Shown: piece after piece, positions 50,769 to 59,497 of the stretch
Numbering within the stretch: position 1 is the stretch's first letter
Layout: each line of letters begins with the position of its first letter
Origin: Mesosutterella faecium
GTDB taxonomy: Bacteria; Pseudomonadota; Gammaproteobacteria; Burkholderiales; Burkholderiaceae_F
Direction of reading: 5' to 3'
Assembly: GCF_022809315.2 (NCBI RefSeq)
Contig: NZ_JAKZJU020000001.1
Location: 2,083,001 to 2,147,000 of the forward strand
Length of the DNA: 64,000 nucleotides
Translations under genes and position numbers: made by a program
Notes under the pieces: generated by a model
Told to the model about the DNA's origin: nothing
The model's database searches: none
What the model saw: the letters and a program-made list of their open reading frames with translations, nothing else

Positions 50769-51555
50769 ATGAAAACACCACCGCTTTACTTGAACGCCAG
50801 GCAGCAGATCCTCGAGCGGATCCGCCGGGGCGAGTGGAAGCCGGGCTCGAGAATTCCCGGCGGGCTCGAGAATTCCCGGCGAGCTCGAGCTCGCGGCGCT
50901 GCTGGGCGTGAGCCAGGGCACCGTGCGCCGGGCGGTGCACGAGCTCTGCGAGCGCAACATCCTGATCAAGCGCCAGGGCAGCGGCACCTACGTGATGAGC
51001 CCGCGGGAGAACTTCGAATTCTTCAAGGACCGGATCAACTGGCTCGTCCCCGACGACCCGCGCGCGGGCATCCGGCTCGGGAACCTCGTGCGGGTCGAGC
51101 GGCTCGAGGCGCCGCTGCGGGTGGCCGAGCGGCTGGGGCTCCCCGCCGGCAGCGAAGTCTTCCACATCCGCCGCCTCTACAAGTACGAGCGCGAGACGAC
51201 CGTCTCCACGTTCGACGACGTCTACCTGCCCGCCGGGCTCTTTCCGGGGCTTACCGAAGAGATGCTGCGAAAGACGAGCGACGCGGTGCGAAGCCTCTAC
51301 CCCTTCTACGAGTCGCACTACGGGCTTGCGGTGGCCTACATGGAGGACGAGGGCCGGGCGGTGCTCTTAAACCACAAGCAGGCCGTTTTCGCCGACGTCC
51401 CCATGCCCTACCCCGCGATCAGCGTGGAGCGCCGCTCCTACACGCTCGACGGCCGGATCGTGGAGCTGCGCATCATGGTGAGCGTCACCGACCGGCAGAA
51501 AATGGTCCAGCGCTTCGGCACGGATCCGAGGGACCTGAAGGAGACAAAGGACTGA
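50769..51555 (+). pseudogene. GntR/HutC-type regulator disrupted by a 19-bp tandem duplication
   Basis: From ATG 50769 the frame reads MKTPPLYLNARQQILERIRR and GEWKPGSRIPG, the start of a GntR winged helix. The 19-base unit GGCTCGAGAATTCCCGGCG is present twice (50844-50862, 50863-50881), shifting the frame. Dropping one copy restores SRIPGELELAALLGVSQGTV, then RRAVHELCERNILIKRQGSG and a full UTRA effector domain (EVFHIRRLYKYERETTVSTF) to the stop at 51553-51555. It is divergent from the molybdoenzyme operon, its probable target. An ATG-less restart at 50908 would lack half the HTH. Confidence 0.88.
50844..50881 (+). repeat. 19-bp perfect tandem duplication inside the GntR gene
   Basis: Two adjacent copies of GGCTCGAGAATTCCCGGCG are present. 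19 is not a multiple of three, so it inactivates the reading frame, and loss of one copy would revert it exactly. Confidence 0.92.
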
Positions 51556-51598
51556 GAGCCCCCTCCGCAGGCCGCCCGGGGACTCCGGCGGCCGCGCT

Positions 51599-52735
51599 TT
51601 ACTTCCTGAAGGCGAGGCTGCCGGCCGCCAGGAGCAGCGCGAAGGCGATCGGGATCAGGAACGCCTTTTCCATCCCGATCGAGTCGGAGACCGAGCCCAG
51701 CAGCGGCGGCAGGAACAGCAGCGTCCCGTAGCCGATCGTCGAGACCGCCGAGCAGGCCGCCCCCGGGTCGACGCCCGGGCAGCTGCCCGCGCGGCTCATC
51801 ACGATCGGGACGGCCGGGGCCACGCCCGCGCCGGCCAGGAAGAACCCGGCCAGGCAGACCGCGGGGCTGTCCGCGGCAATCGCGACCACAAAGCCCGCGG
51901 CGACGAGCAGCCCGCCCGCGGCAAGCAGCGTCGCGTCGCCCAGGCGCTCGCGCAGGTGGTCGGTGAAGAGCCGCACGAGCGCCATCGCCGCGGCCGCGGC
52001 CCCGAAGCTGAGCGCCGCGGTCGACTCCGGCGCCCCCTTGACCGAATGCAGGAAGATGCTCCCCCAGTCGCCCACCACGCCCTCGCTCGAAAAGGCGCAG
52101 ATCTCCATGAAGCCGCAGAAATAAACGAACAAGGGCAGGCGCGGGCGCCGCGCGGCGTCCCGCCTGGGGATGTCCTCCTGCAGGTGCCGCCCGGCCGGGG
52201 CCCGGCAGGCGAGGCACACGAGCGAGAAAAAGAGGAAGTTCGCAAAGGCCCCGGCGCCCGCCCAGGCGAAGGCCGCGCCCAGCGCAGCCCCCAGAATGCA
52301 GCCGAGGCTGTAGCCCGCCTGCATCCGCCCCATGAGGCGGCTGCGGCTGTGCGCCTCGAGCAGGATCGCCTGCGTGTTCATGCAGACGTCGAAGATGGCG
52401 ACCGCAAGCCCCAGGCCCGCAAAGACCGCGAAAAGCGAGAACTTTCCGGGGGCGAGCCCCGCCAGCGGCAGGAGCAGGAACAGCGCAGCCGAGGAGACCC
52501 GCAGGAGCCGCGCCGAGGTGTAGCGGCGGATGAGCCGCCCGCAGAACAGCAGCCCGGTGACCGAGGCCGCCCCGAGGCAAAGGAGCGCGAGCCCCACCTC
52601 CGCGTCCCCGATCCCTGCCCCCGCCTTGATGGCGGGCATGCGCGAGGTGAGCAGCGAATAGTACCCGCCCGCGGCCGTAAAGAAGAAAAAGCAGCTCAGA
52701 GCGTCCGACGGCAGCAGCCGGCCCCGATTGGTCAC
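51599..52735 (-). CDS. MFS transporter
   Basis: The protein has 378 residues from GTG 52735, which has GAAGGG seven bases upstream; the open frame to 52801 starts only with TTG. Twelve hydrophobic segments are present, beginning ALSCFFFFTAAGGYYSLLTS and ALLCLGAASVTGLLFCGRLI, with the basic loop RLIRRYTSARLLR after helix 2 as in the major facilitator motif. YFCGFMEICAFSSEGVVGDW and MSRAGSCPGVDPGAACSAVS resemble the FucP/YbjJ-like branch. It is convergent with the damaged GntR gene. The substrate is not predicted. Confidence 0.85.
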   Translation of the reverse strand: MTNRGRLLPSDALSCFFFFTAAGGYYSLLTSRMPAIKAGAGIGDAEVGLALLCLGAASVTGLLFCGRLIRRYTSARLLRVSSAALFLLLPLAGLAPGKFSLFAVFAGLGLAVAIFDVCMNTQAILLEAHSRSRLMGRMQAGYSLGCILGAALGAAFAWAGAGAFANFLFFSLVCLACRAPAGRHLQEDIPRRDAARRPRLPLFVYFCGFMEICAFSSEGVVGDWGSIFLHSVKGAPESTAALSFGAAAAAMALVRLFTDHLRERLGDATLLAAGGLLVAAGFVVAIAADSPAVCLAGFFLAGAGVAPAVPIVMSRAGSCPGVDPGAACSAVSTIGYGTLLFLPPLLGSVSDSIGMEKAFLIPIAFALLLAAGSLAFRK

Positions 52736-52873
52736 AAGCGCACCCTTCAAGAAAAAAGTCCTGAAAGTTCCGAGTTTATCGGCCCTCTCCCCGGTCCGCA
52801 AGAGGCCGCGCGGGCGCTGTTTTAAAATGATCCGCTGCTTACGCTTTTTTTATTTTGCTGAAGGACCGCGCCC

Positions 52874-53524
52874 ATGCCCACCGAAAGGCTTTACTACGCG
52901 CCAGGCTGCCTTGAGGCGGACTGCCGCGTCATCTCCTGCTCCCCTCTTGAGGGAGGACTCTTTGCCATCGTGCTCGACCGCACGCCCTTCCACCCGAAGG
53001 GCGGGGGCCAGCCCGCGGACCGCGGCACGCTTGCGGGCGTGCCGGTCGAGGCGGTCTACGAGGACGGCTCGGGCTGCATCGTGCATGCCGCGGCGGGCCC
53101 CCTGGCCGAGGGCTCCTGCGTCCGCGCCCGGGTCGACGAGGCCGCGCGGACCCTGCACTCGAGGCTGCACTCCGCGGCCCACCTCTTCTCCGCCTGGCTT
53201 GAGTCGCGGGGCTGGCAGGCGGTGAAGGGCGACCACTTCCCCGGCCAGAGCCGCGTGGTGTTCAAGCCCCGGGACGCCGGCAGTCCCCCGCCCCTGCCCG
53301 AGGCGCACGAAATCGAAGAGTTCCTGGAAAAGACCGCCGAAGAGAAGCTGCCCTTCAGGCAGAGCGTCGACGCCCGGGGCTGGCGCACCGTCACCTGGGG
53401 GAGCCTCCCCGCCTATCCCTGCGGGGGCACGCACGTTGCAGACACCTCCGGGATCGGGACGATCCGGGTGACGAAAATCAGGTTCCGGAAGGGCGAGCTC
53501 TCCGTCTCTTACGAAGCCGCCTGA
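52874..53524 (+). CDS. AlaX-type alanyl-tRNA editing hydrolase
   Basis: The protein has 216 residues. Its layout is that of free-standing AlaRS editing domains: FHPKGGGQPADRGTL near residue 40, the zinc/active-site HSAAHLFSAW (HxxxH) near 97-106, and CGGTHVADTSGIGTI near 180-195. These hydrolases remove serine or glycine mischarged on tRNA-Ala in the cytoplasm. The set of zinc ligands (two His, Cys, His) is complete. Its neighbours are unrelated. Confidence 0.88.
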   Translation: MPTERLYYAPGCLEADCRVISCSPLEGGLFAIVLDRTPFHPKGGGQPADRGTLAGVPVEAVYEDGSGCIVHAAAGPLAEGSCVRARVDEAARTLHSRLHSAAHLFSAWLESRGWQAVKGDHFPGQSRVVFKPRDAGSPPPLPEAHEIEEFLEKTAEEKLPFRQSVDARGWRTVTWGSLPAYPCGGTHVADTSGIGTIRVTKIRFRKGELSVSYEAA

Positions 53525-53560
53525 AGCGGCGGGCCCGGCGCGGGTTCGCGCGCCCGCCCG

Positions 53561-53598
53561 AAAAAAAAGGCCTTCGGCTCTGCAGAGAACCGAAGGCT
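53561..53598 (-). terminator. Intrinsic terminator downstream of the MdaB-like gene
   Basis: On the minus strand, GCCTTCGG and CCGAAGGC arms are followed by CTTTTTTTT. It sits about 200 bp beyond the stop at 53796. The rest of 53525-53795 holds nothing else I recognise. Confidence 0.8.
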
Positions 53599-53795
53599 TA
53601 AATCTAGGAGACTGACCCGAAGGAAAGGAGCGGCAGGCCGTCGCCGGCTGCTTTTTCTTTCCTCCCGCAGAAGGAGGCCCAGGAGACATGGGGCCCCGTT
53701 CCATACTTGAGTACTTTACTCGGATTTAAGGAAAAATCAATACCCGAGCAATCCAGTACACAATTTTTTACTTTTCCCTTTCCCCCGGCCGGTCA

Positions 53796-54371
53796 TCAGG
53801 CCTTCCCGAACACGCGGGTGAGGTGCTCCTTCCAGCGCGCGAGGTCGGAGTCGATCTTCGGATTCTTCACAACGTCGTTGCAGGCAAAGGAAGGCAGCGG
53901 CTTCATGCCGAGGAACTGGTTCGCCTTGTGCAGACCGAAGAAGGTCGCGTCCATCCCGCGCCCCTCGAAAAACTCCTTCGGGTCCGTAAAGGCCGTGCGG
54001 GGCGCGTTCCAGGTGGCCGAAATCATGTAGCGCTTGTCGGTGAGCAGCCCCCCGGTGCCGTAGTTGTGCTCGGGGTTGTCGCGGTGACGCCCGTCGCCCG
54101 TGATCATGCCGGGGCCGAACACCAGGTCCTCGTAGTTCTTCAAGGCGGCCGGGGGCTCCATCCACCAGGCCGGGAACTGGTAGATCACGGCGTCGGCCCA
54201 GAGGATCTTCTGCCTTTCCTTCTCGGGCTCGTACGGATCCTGCAGCCGGGTGATCTGCACCTTATGCCCCAGGGCTTCCAGCGTCTCGCGCGCGGTGTCG
54301 GCAAGCAGGTGGTTGAGGCCGCCCCGGGAGCTGCCGTAGGCCAGGCCGCTGTCAACGATGAAAACATTCAT
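53796..54371 (-). CDS. NAD(P)H:quinone reductase-like flavodoxin-fold protein (MdaB-like)
   Basis: The protein has 191 residues. The flavodoxin-like fold has FIVDSGLAYGSSRGGLNHLL (FAD phosphate loop), DAVIYQFPAWWMEPPAALKN (the conserved PxWW segment), GGLLTDKRYMISATWNAPR and a C-terminal helix. Length and order match MdaB/NQO1-like proteins, which pass two electrons from NAD(P)H to quinones or nitro compounds in the cytoplasm. It lies downstream of the porin gene, but a terminator-like hairpin separates them. Confidence 0.87.
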   Translation of the reverse strand: MNVFIVDSGLAYGSSRGGLNHLLADTARETLEALGHKVQITRLQDPYEPEKERQKILWADAVIYQFPAWWMEPPAALKNYEDLVFGPGMITGDGRHRDNPEHNYGTGGLLTDKRYMISATWNAPRTAFTDPKEFFEGRGMDATFFGLHKANQFLGMKPLPSFACNDVVKNPKIDSDLARWKEHLTRVFGKA

Positions 54372-54451
54372 GAGAAAGACTCCTTAAAAAAACGTCAGGG
54401 TTCTGCGGGTGAATGTAACTCTTTTGCCCGAAGGTCCCGAGGCCGCAGACG

Positions 54452-54507
54452 AAAAGCCGCCGCATCGGGGGGACAGTTCAGTTCACCCCCTCAAAGCGGC
54501 GGCTTTT
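54452..54507 (-). terminator. Long hairpin terminator downstream of the porin gene
   Basis: AAAAGCCGCCGC and GCGGCGGCTTTT are exact 12-bp arms, with a GGGG/CCCC inner pairing. It serves the minus-strand porin gene (stop at 54544) and could act both ways. Confidence 0.8.
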
Positions 54508-54543
54508 CCTAAAGCGGAGAGGCCTCTGTCCGGGCCCAGACTC

Positions 54544-55671
54544 TTAGAAGCGGTGGCGGATGCCCACGAACACCTGCTGGGTGTCATTGCCCGGGGCGCT
54601 CGTTGCGAAGTGCTCGGCGCTGTCAGGGCCGGCCTCAATCGCGAACTGCGCGTTGTCTTCCTGGATCAGGGCCTCGACGCCCGCGTAGAGCATCGTGCGC
54701 TTGGAGAGGTCATAGTCGAAGCGCGCGCCGAAGCTGTAGGCGTCGGACTTCTTGAGCGTCCTGTTCTTGTAGTAGGCCGCGGTGGTGTTGAGCCTGCCGC
54801 CCAGCATCGGGGTGGTGGTGCCGATCTGCACGATCCAGAAGTCATTGCGGGCCGCCGTGTCGTTGCCTTCCTTCCACTCGAACTGGATCGCGGGCTTCGT
54901 GAACCCGAAGTCGTAGCTCATGGCGAGCTCATAGTACTGGTCGTGGCCGCGGCCCGTGCGGTAGAACCCCGGAGTCGGGGTCGAGAGGTTCTGGTAGAGG
55001 GCGCTGCCCATGATGAAGAGCGGTCCCTTCGCGTACTGCAGGGCGATGTTGTAGACGTTGCCGTTCGAGCTCGAGGTCTTGTCGCCCTCGCCGAAGGCCA
55101 TGTAGGCCATCGCGGAGAAGCCCGCGTAGCTCGGGGTGGCCCAGAAGATCGAGTTGTTGCGGCGCACCAGGTCGTCATTGGTGGGGTCGGAGCCGCCCAT
55201 CGTGGCGCCCGGGCCCGGATAGAAGAACGGAGAGGAGGCGGTGCCCAGCGACAGCCCGTTCACGTCGCTCATCGCCCAGGTGAGGAAGTGGGGCGTGTAC
55301 TGGCGGCCGAACGAAATCTGGCCGAAGTGGCGGTTCTGCAGGCCCACCCAGGCTTCGCGGTGGAAGATCCTGTTGGTGTTGCCGGCGTAGGACTGGGCGT
55401 AGGTGCCGTCGTCGGCGAGGAACCCGGACTCGAGCTTGAAGACGGCCTTCGTGCCGCCCCAGACCGGGAGGTCCTCCTCACCCTTGAAGCCGAAGTAGCT
55501 GCCGGTCGAGCCGCCGGAGCTCAGGGCCGAGCTCACGGTGCCGCTGTCGTTGTTCACGGCGACGTATTCATCGATCGCACCGTAGACGGTGACGGAAGGG
55601 GCGGCCTGGGCCGCGGCGGCTCCGAGCCCCAGTGCGGCCGCGCAGGCGGCGGCAACGAGTGATTTGCGCAT
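54544..55671 (-). CDS. Gram-negative outer-membrane porin (Burkholderiales type)
   Basis: The protein has 375 residues from ATG 55671 (GGAG upstream) with a signal peptide MRKSLVAAACAAALGLGAAA. The mature start SVTVYGAIDEYVAV, strands LSSGGSTGSYFGFKGEEDLP, REAWVGLQNRHFGQISFGRQ and YDFGFTKPAIQFEWKEGND, and the terminal FVGIRHRF ending in Phe are standard for 16-strand trimeric porins. It is divergent from the Crp-like regulator. A homologous but dead porin gene lies at 59498. Confidence 0.92.
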   Translation of the reverse strand: MRKSLVAAACAAALGLGAAAAQAAPSVTVYGAIDEYVAVNNDSGTVSSALSSGGSTGSYFGFKGEEDLPVWGGTKAVFKLESGFLADDGTYAQSYAGNTNRIFHREAWVGLQNRHFGQISFGRQYTPHFLTWAMSDVNGLSLGTASSPFFYPGPGATMGGSDPTNDDLVRRNNSIFWATPSYAGFSAMAYMAFGEGDKTSSSNGNVYNIALQYAKGPLFIMGSALYQNLSTPTPGFYRTGRGHDQYYELAMSYDFGFTKPAIQFEWKEGNDTAARNDFWIVQIGTTTPMLGGRLNTTAAYYKNRTLKKSDAYSFGARFDYDLSKRTMLYAGVEALIQEDNAQFAIEAGPDSAEHFATSAPGNDTQQVFVGIRHRF

Positions 55672-55994
55672 TTGTCTTCTCCTTTGTCTTGAAGTCTCGG
55701 ATTCCAGCCGCGGCGAAACAGCGGAAATCCGGCTCCTGATAAGGCAAAGATATGAAAATTCGAAAACCAACTGCGTTGCCTAGGCGACAGTTTGTGAAAA
55801 ATGGGAGGTTTTGCCCGCAGGGAGGCAGATGTGCTGTTGCTTTTTTGCAACAACCTGAAGAGTTCTTCCTGAAAACGTGGCCTGCCGCACAGAAAATTCT
55901 GGCCTCCGAGGCCAATCGCCGCTACTATGGGCCTTACCCTCCCAGGCTCCCCCCGTAAGCAGCCGGGAAAGGCCTCTTTTTAGGAGAGCAATCC
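55672..55994. promoter_or_regulatory. Divergent promoter region of porin and Crp-like regulator genes
   Basis: No gene is seen. It contains TGTTGC-TTTTTT-GCAACA (55835-55852), an exact 6-bp inverted repeat that may be an operator, and the AGGAGAG ribosome site of the regulator. Confidence 0.5.
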
Positions 55995-56717
55995 GTGCGT
56001 CAGGTTTTTCTCAGCCGCCCTTGGATCCATCATGAAGAGCCCGGCCCTCTGGCCGCCATCTTTGAAAAATACGGCGTCCGCCGCAAACTGCCGAAGGGGC
56101 ACCTCTTCACCCACGGCGGGGAGCAGGGCGACGTGAGCTATCTCGTGAAGGGCATGGCGTTCTTTTCCATTCCGGACAATGAGGACCGGGACCGGATCTT
56201 CGCCCTGCTGCCGCCCCACCGGGTGATCGGCGACCTAGACGCCCTCACGGAGTTCCACCTCAACATCATCGCGGTGACCGCCCGCCCCTCCGAGGTCCTC
56301 ACGGTGTCCGGCGACCTCTACCGGCGCGAAGTCCTGAAGGACCCCAAGCTGCTCTATCTCTATACGCGCAGCGCGATCACCAAGGAAGAAGCCCATATGG
56401 AAGGGCTTTTCGCGAACTTCACCTTCCCGCTCGAAAAGCGCCTGATCGCGCTTTTCTCCGCCATCATCGGCACCTACTACCCCTTAAAGCCCCAGGACTG
56501 GAATCCGCTGCCCCTTAACCTCACGACCTTCGAGATCGCCGACATCGTCGCCTCCAACCGCTCGACGATCAGCACCATTGTGAACGAGTGGGTCGACAAG
56601 GGGCTCGCCCGCCGGGACGGCAGGCGACTGGTGCTTCACGGCGCCCTTTTTGAAAACGACTACGACTGGACGCGGGAGCTCGACCAGGCGCAGCGCCGGC
56701 GGATGCTCGGGAAATAA
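55995..56717 (+). CDS. Crp/Fnr-family transcriptional regulator
   Basis: The protein has 240 residues from GTG 55995 (AGGAGAG six bases upstream). A cyclic-nucleotide-binding-type beta barrel (about 25-120, LPKGHLFTHGGEQGDVSYLV) and a dimer helix lead to a C-terminal HTH: NLTTFEIADIVASNRSTIST, then VNEWVDKGLARRDGRRLVL. It has no Cys cluster for an Fnr-type [4Fe-4S] sensor, so it is more like Crp-like regulators with a small-molecule or CprK-type ligand. It lies between the porin and the FAD reductase at 56880, one or both of which may be its targets. Confidence 0.88.
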   Translation: MRQVFLSRPWIHHEEPGPLAAIFEKYGVRRKLPKGHLFTHGGEQGDVSYLVKGMAFFSIPDNEDRDRIFALLPPHRVIGDLDALTEFHLNIIAVTARPSEVLTVSGDLYRREVLKDPKLLYLYTRSAITKEEAHMEGLFANFTFPLEKRLIALFSAIIGTYYPLKPQDWNPLPLNLTTFEIADIVASNRSTISTIVNEWVDKGLARRDGRRLVLHGALFENDYDWTRELDQAQRRRMLGK

Positions 56718-56879
56718 GGCCAGAGAATCTTCCCGTCCCAGCCCTCAGCGTTTTTTTGTTGCTCAGTCGACACCGCTTCCGTGCTTCTCTTTATATCCTT
56801 TTCCTTATGGGCGGAAAGAGCCGGGCGGATTCTTCGCCTCCTGCTTTCCGCAGCACAGCAGACAAAGGAGATGTCACCT

Positions 56880-58409
56880 ATGAGCTTCAAGAGATTCCTG
56901 TCCAAGACGGCGGTGGCGGCGGCTGTCATCGCGATGGCCGGCGCTGCGGGCGCCGCTGAGAACAGCCTGGCGGCCGACGTGGTCGTCGTGGGCGGCGGCG
57001 CGGCCGGCATGGCCGCCGCCACGGCCTCGGTCGACGCGGGCCTGAAGACGGTGCTGCTTGAAAAGAACGCCTTCGTCGGCGGCGGTGCCGCCCTGGCCGA
57101 AGGGCTCTTTGGCGCCCAGACCGAGTGGCAGAGGCTGAGGAACTACTCGCTGCCGGTCGACTACGCCTACGACCGAATCATGAACTTCACCCACTACAAG
57201 GCGAACGGCGCCCTGGTGAAGCGCTTCCTTCGGGGCTCTGCCGGCAACCTCGACTGGCTCGCCGCCCATGGGATGAAATTCAACCTCACGCAGATGTCCA
57301 CCACGGAGCTCATCTCCTGGCACGTCGTCGGCCCCTACAAGGGAACGGAGCACGGCGCGGCCTACATCCAGCTGCTCAATGACTACGTGCTCGCCCACGG
57401 CGGCAAGATTTACACCAATACCCCGGCCAAGTCCCTCATCAAGGAAGGCGGCAGGGTTGTGGGCGTGAAGGCCGCGGACAACAAGGGCAACACCTACACG
57501 ATCCGCGCGAAGGCGGTCGTGATCGCCTCGGGCGGCTACGGCAACAGCCCCGAGAAGCTGCGCGACTGGGCGCACGTGAACCCGAAGCTCGTGCAGCCGA
57601 CCGCGCCCCTTAACAAGACGGGCGACGGCATCGTGATGGCCCGCGAGGCGGGTGCGGCCCCGGGACCCGTGGGACTCATGCTGCATCCCGGCACTGAGGG
57701 CAAGGGCATCAAGTTCCTGGGCGACCTCTACTCTCTCACCTGGGCCCCGCGCAGCATGTGGGTGAACGCCGACGGCAACCGCTTCGTGCGTGAGACCGTG
57801 GTGCACGAGTTCTCCGACACCGGCAACGCCCTCATCGCGCAGCGCGGCGAATACGCCTGGGCGATCTTCGACGAGAACCAGGTGAAGTTCTACGAGACCA
57901 AGGGCATCGACAACGGCGTGGGCGTCCTGATCCCGACCGGCAAGAAGCTCACCAACCTCAGGAAGGAAATGGCCGAGGCTGACGCCGCCAACTCCGACGG
58001 CTTCAAGAGCGCCGCCACCCTGGACGAGCTCGCCGCGAAGATCGGAGTTCCGGAAAAGAACTTCAAGGCCGCGGTCGAGCAGTACAACAAGGCCTGCGAA
58101 GTGGGCTACGACGCCGCCTTCCAGAAGGAGTCTCCGTGGCTGGTGCCGCTCAAGAAGGGGCCGTTCCACGCGCTTCGCGTGAAGCCCTACCACTTCACCT
58201 CCTACGGCGGCGTGGTGGTCGACCAGTACCTGCGTGCCCTTGACACGAACGGCAAGCCGATCACCGGCCTTTACGTGACCGGCATGGACGCGTCCGGCAC
58301 CTACGGCGACACCTACCCGGTGTTCACCTCCGGCAACGCCTTCGGCTTCTCCTCCTGGTCCGGCCACGCAGCCGTCACCCAGGCGATCAAGGATCTGAAG
58401 CTCAAGTAA
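56880..58409 (+). CDS. Periplasmic FAD flavoprotein reductase, third sequence type (no FMN domain)
   Basis: The protein has 509 residues from ATG 56880, nine bases after AAAGGAG; ATG 56871 is too close to it. The signal peptide is about 1-24 (TAVAAAVIAMAGAAGAAE). The FAD site is DVVVVGGGAAGMAAATASVD, then LEKNAFVGGGAALAEGLFGA. The middle has GLMLHPGTEGKGIKFLGDLY. The C-terminus YHFTSYGGVVVDQYLRALDT, TGMDASGTYGDTYPVFTSGN matches the truncated gene at 63643 rather than the other reductases here. There is no FMN site and no own cytochrome gene. The nearby Crp-like gene may regulate it. The substrate is unknown. Confidence 0.83.
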   Translation: MSFKRFLSKTAVAAAVIAMAGAAGAAENSLAADVVVVGGGAAGMAAATASVDAGLKTVLLEKNAFVGGGAALAEGLFGAQTEWQRLRNYSLPVDYAYDRIMNFTHYKANGALVKRFLRGSAGNLDWLAAHGMKFNLTQMSTTELISWHVVGPYKGTEHGAAYIQLLNDYVLAHGGKIYTNTPAKSLIKEGGRVVGVKAADNKGNTYTIRAKAVVIASGGYGNSPEKLRDWAHVNPKLVQPTAPLNKTGDGIVMAREAGAAPGPVGLMLHPGTEGKGIKFLGDLYSLTWAPRSMWVNADGNRFVRETVVHEFSDTGNALIAQRGEYAWAIFDENQVKFYETKGIDNGVGVLIPTGKKLTNLRKEMAEADAANSDGFKSAATLDELAAKIGVPEKNFKAAVEQYNKACEVGYDAAFQKESPWLVPLKKGPFHALRVKPYHFTSYGGVVVDQYLRALDTNGKPITGLYVTGMDASGTYGDTYPVFTSGNAFGFSSWSGHAAVTQAIKDLKLK

Positions 58410-58438
58410 CCGTCTGAAACTCTCTCCACTCAGACGGA

Positions 58439-58474
58439 GCCGCCGGGGCTCAAAAACAGTCCCGGCGGCTTTTC
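58439..58474 (+). terminator. Intrinsic terminator of the FAD reductase gene
   Basis: GCCGCCGGG and CCCGGCGGC arms are followed by TTTTCTTTT. A second stem (CCGTCTGA/TCAGACGG, 58410-58437) precedes it. Confidence 0.82.
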
Positions 58475-58537
58475 TTTTGTCATCCCTCAAAAGCGCCTCT
58501 CCCCCTCTCGGGAGGGGCCGGCGGTACGCGGCCCGCG

Positions 58538-59035
58538 CTACTCCTGCGCGAGCTTTCTCAGGGCCTCGCCTTCCACCCGATAGTTCGTCCAGTCCGACAT
58601 CGGGCGCGCTCCCCGCGACAAGTAAAAGCGGATGGAGGGCTCGTTCCAGTCGAGACAGGTCCACTCGAGCCTGCCGCAGCCTTCCTCCAGGGCGATTCCG
58701 GCCAGGCGCTTCAAAATGGCGCCCCCGATCCCCCTGCCGCGGAACTCCGGCAGGACAAAGAGGTCTTCCAGATAGATCCCCGCCCGGCCGAGGAAGGTTG
58801 AAAAATTGTAGAAATAGACCGCAAAGCCCGCCTCCCGGCCCTCCACCATGGCAAAAAGCACCCTGGCCTTCTTTTTGTCAAAGAGCCATTCCTCGAGCAC
58901 CGCCTCGGTGGCCGTCACCTGATCCTGCAGACGCTCATAGGCCGCAAGCGCGCGGATCATTTGCAGGATGACCCCCACGTCCTTTCTCTGCGCCTGCCGG
59001 AACGTCACCGCCATTTCAGCGGAATTCTCGCCCAT
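58538..59035 (-). CDS. GNAT-family N-acetyltransferase (SSAT-like)
   Basis: The protein has 165 residues. The acetyl-CoA motif A is YLEDLFVLPEFRGRGIGGAI with the R-x-x-G-x-G/A loop. Motif B follows (RLEWTCLDWNEPSIRFYLSR, then GARPMSDWTNYRVEG), a pattern seen in the diamine (spermidine/spermine) acetyltransferase branch. It would acetylate an amine in the cytoplasm; the substrate is uncertain. The gene stands alone, convergent with the FAD reductase at 56880. Confidence 0.87.
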   Translation of the reverse strand: MGENSAEMAVTFRQAQRKDVGVILQMIRALAAYERLQDQVTATEAVLEEWLFDKKKARVLFAMVEGREAGFAVYFYNFSTFLGRAGIYLEDLFVLPEFRGRGIGGAILKRLAGIALEEGCGRLEWTCLDWNEPSIRFYLSRGARPMSDWTNYRVEGEALRKLAQE

Positions 59036-59497
59036 AGTTCTTTTCTCCTCTTCTCTTCAGGCTCCGGAAAAACGCGGGCCGTTATCTTTGCCGAAATACA
59101 GTGCTTCTTTTCAGTATAGAAACCCGCCAGCCCGCGGCGGCCCCGGAGGAGGTTGTTTCCAAAGTGTTTCTGATTCTCGCATTTGGTTGCACTTCAGAAA
59201 GGTTTTTTGCAGGCCCCGCAGGTATAGTTTCAGGCATGGGAATCAAGCGTTCCCCTGCGAATCGGCACCGCCCCGAACCGCAGTATTCTGCATGGCGGAC
59301 TCTCCTTTGAATGTGTTTTTCCGGCAGCTTTGCAAAAAGTCTGCCGGTTTTTTTTGCCTGCTGCCGCACCTTCTCTCCCATCGGCCGTGCAGCTGCCCCG
59401 CGGACGCTCCTTGAACTGCCGTTAACAAAAAAACATCGATAAATCAATCCTCTCTATAGACTTTAATTCAGGAGAATTTGTCTTCAAAGAGAGCTAG
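59036..59497. other. 462-bp intergenic region upstream of the GNAT and porin-pseudogene
   Basis: I see no gene. The right end is AT-rich (around 59420-59465) with GGAGAA and is probably the old porin promoter. The rest shows no repeat or RNA that I recognise. Confidence 0.5.

Noticed and set aside
50908..51555. Separate complete regulator starting inside the GntR gene
   Set aside because: It lacks the first half of the winged helix; the upstream half lies in frame once one 19-bp copy is removed.
52736..52801. TTG-initiated extension of the MFS gene
   Set aside because: GTG 52735 has a better ribosome site and begins just before the first helix.
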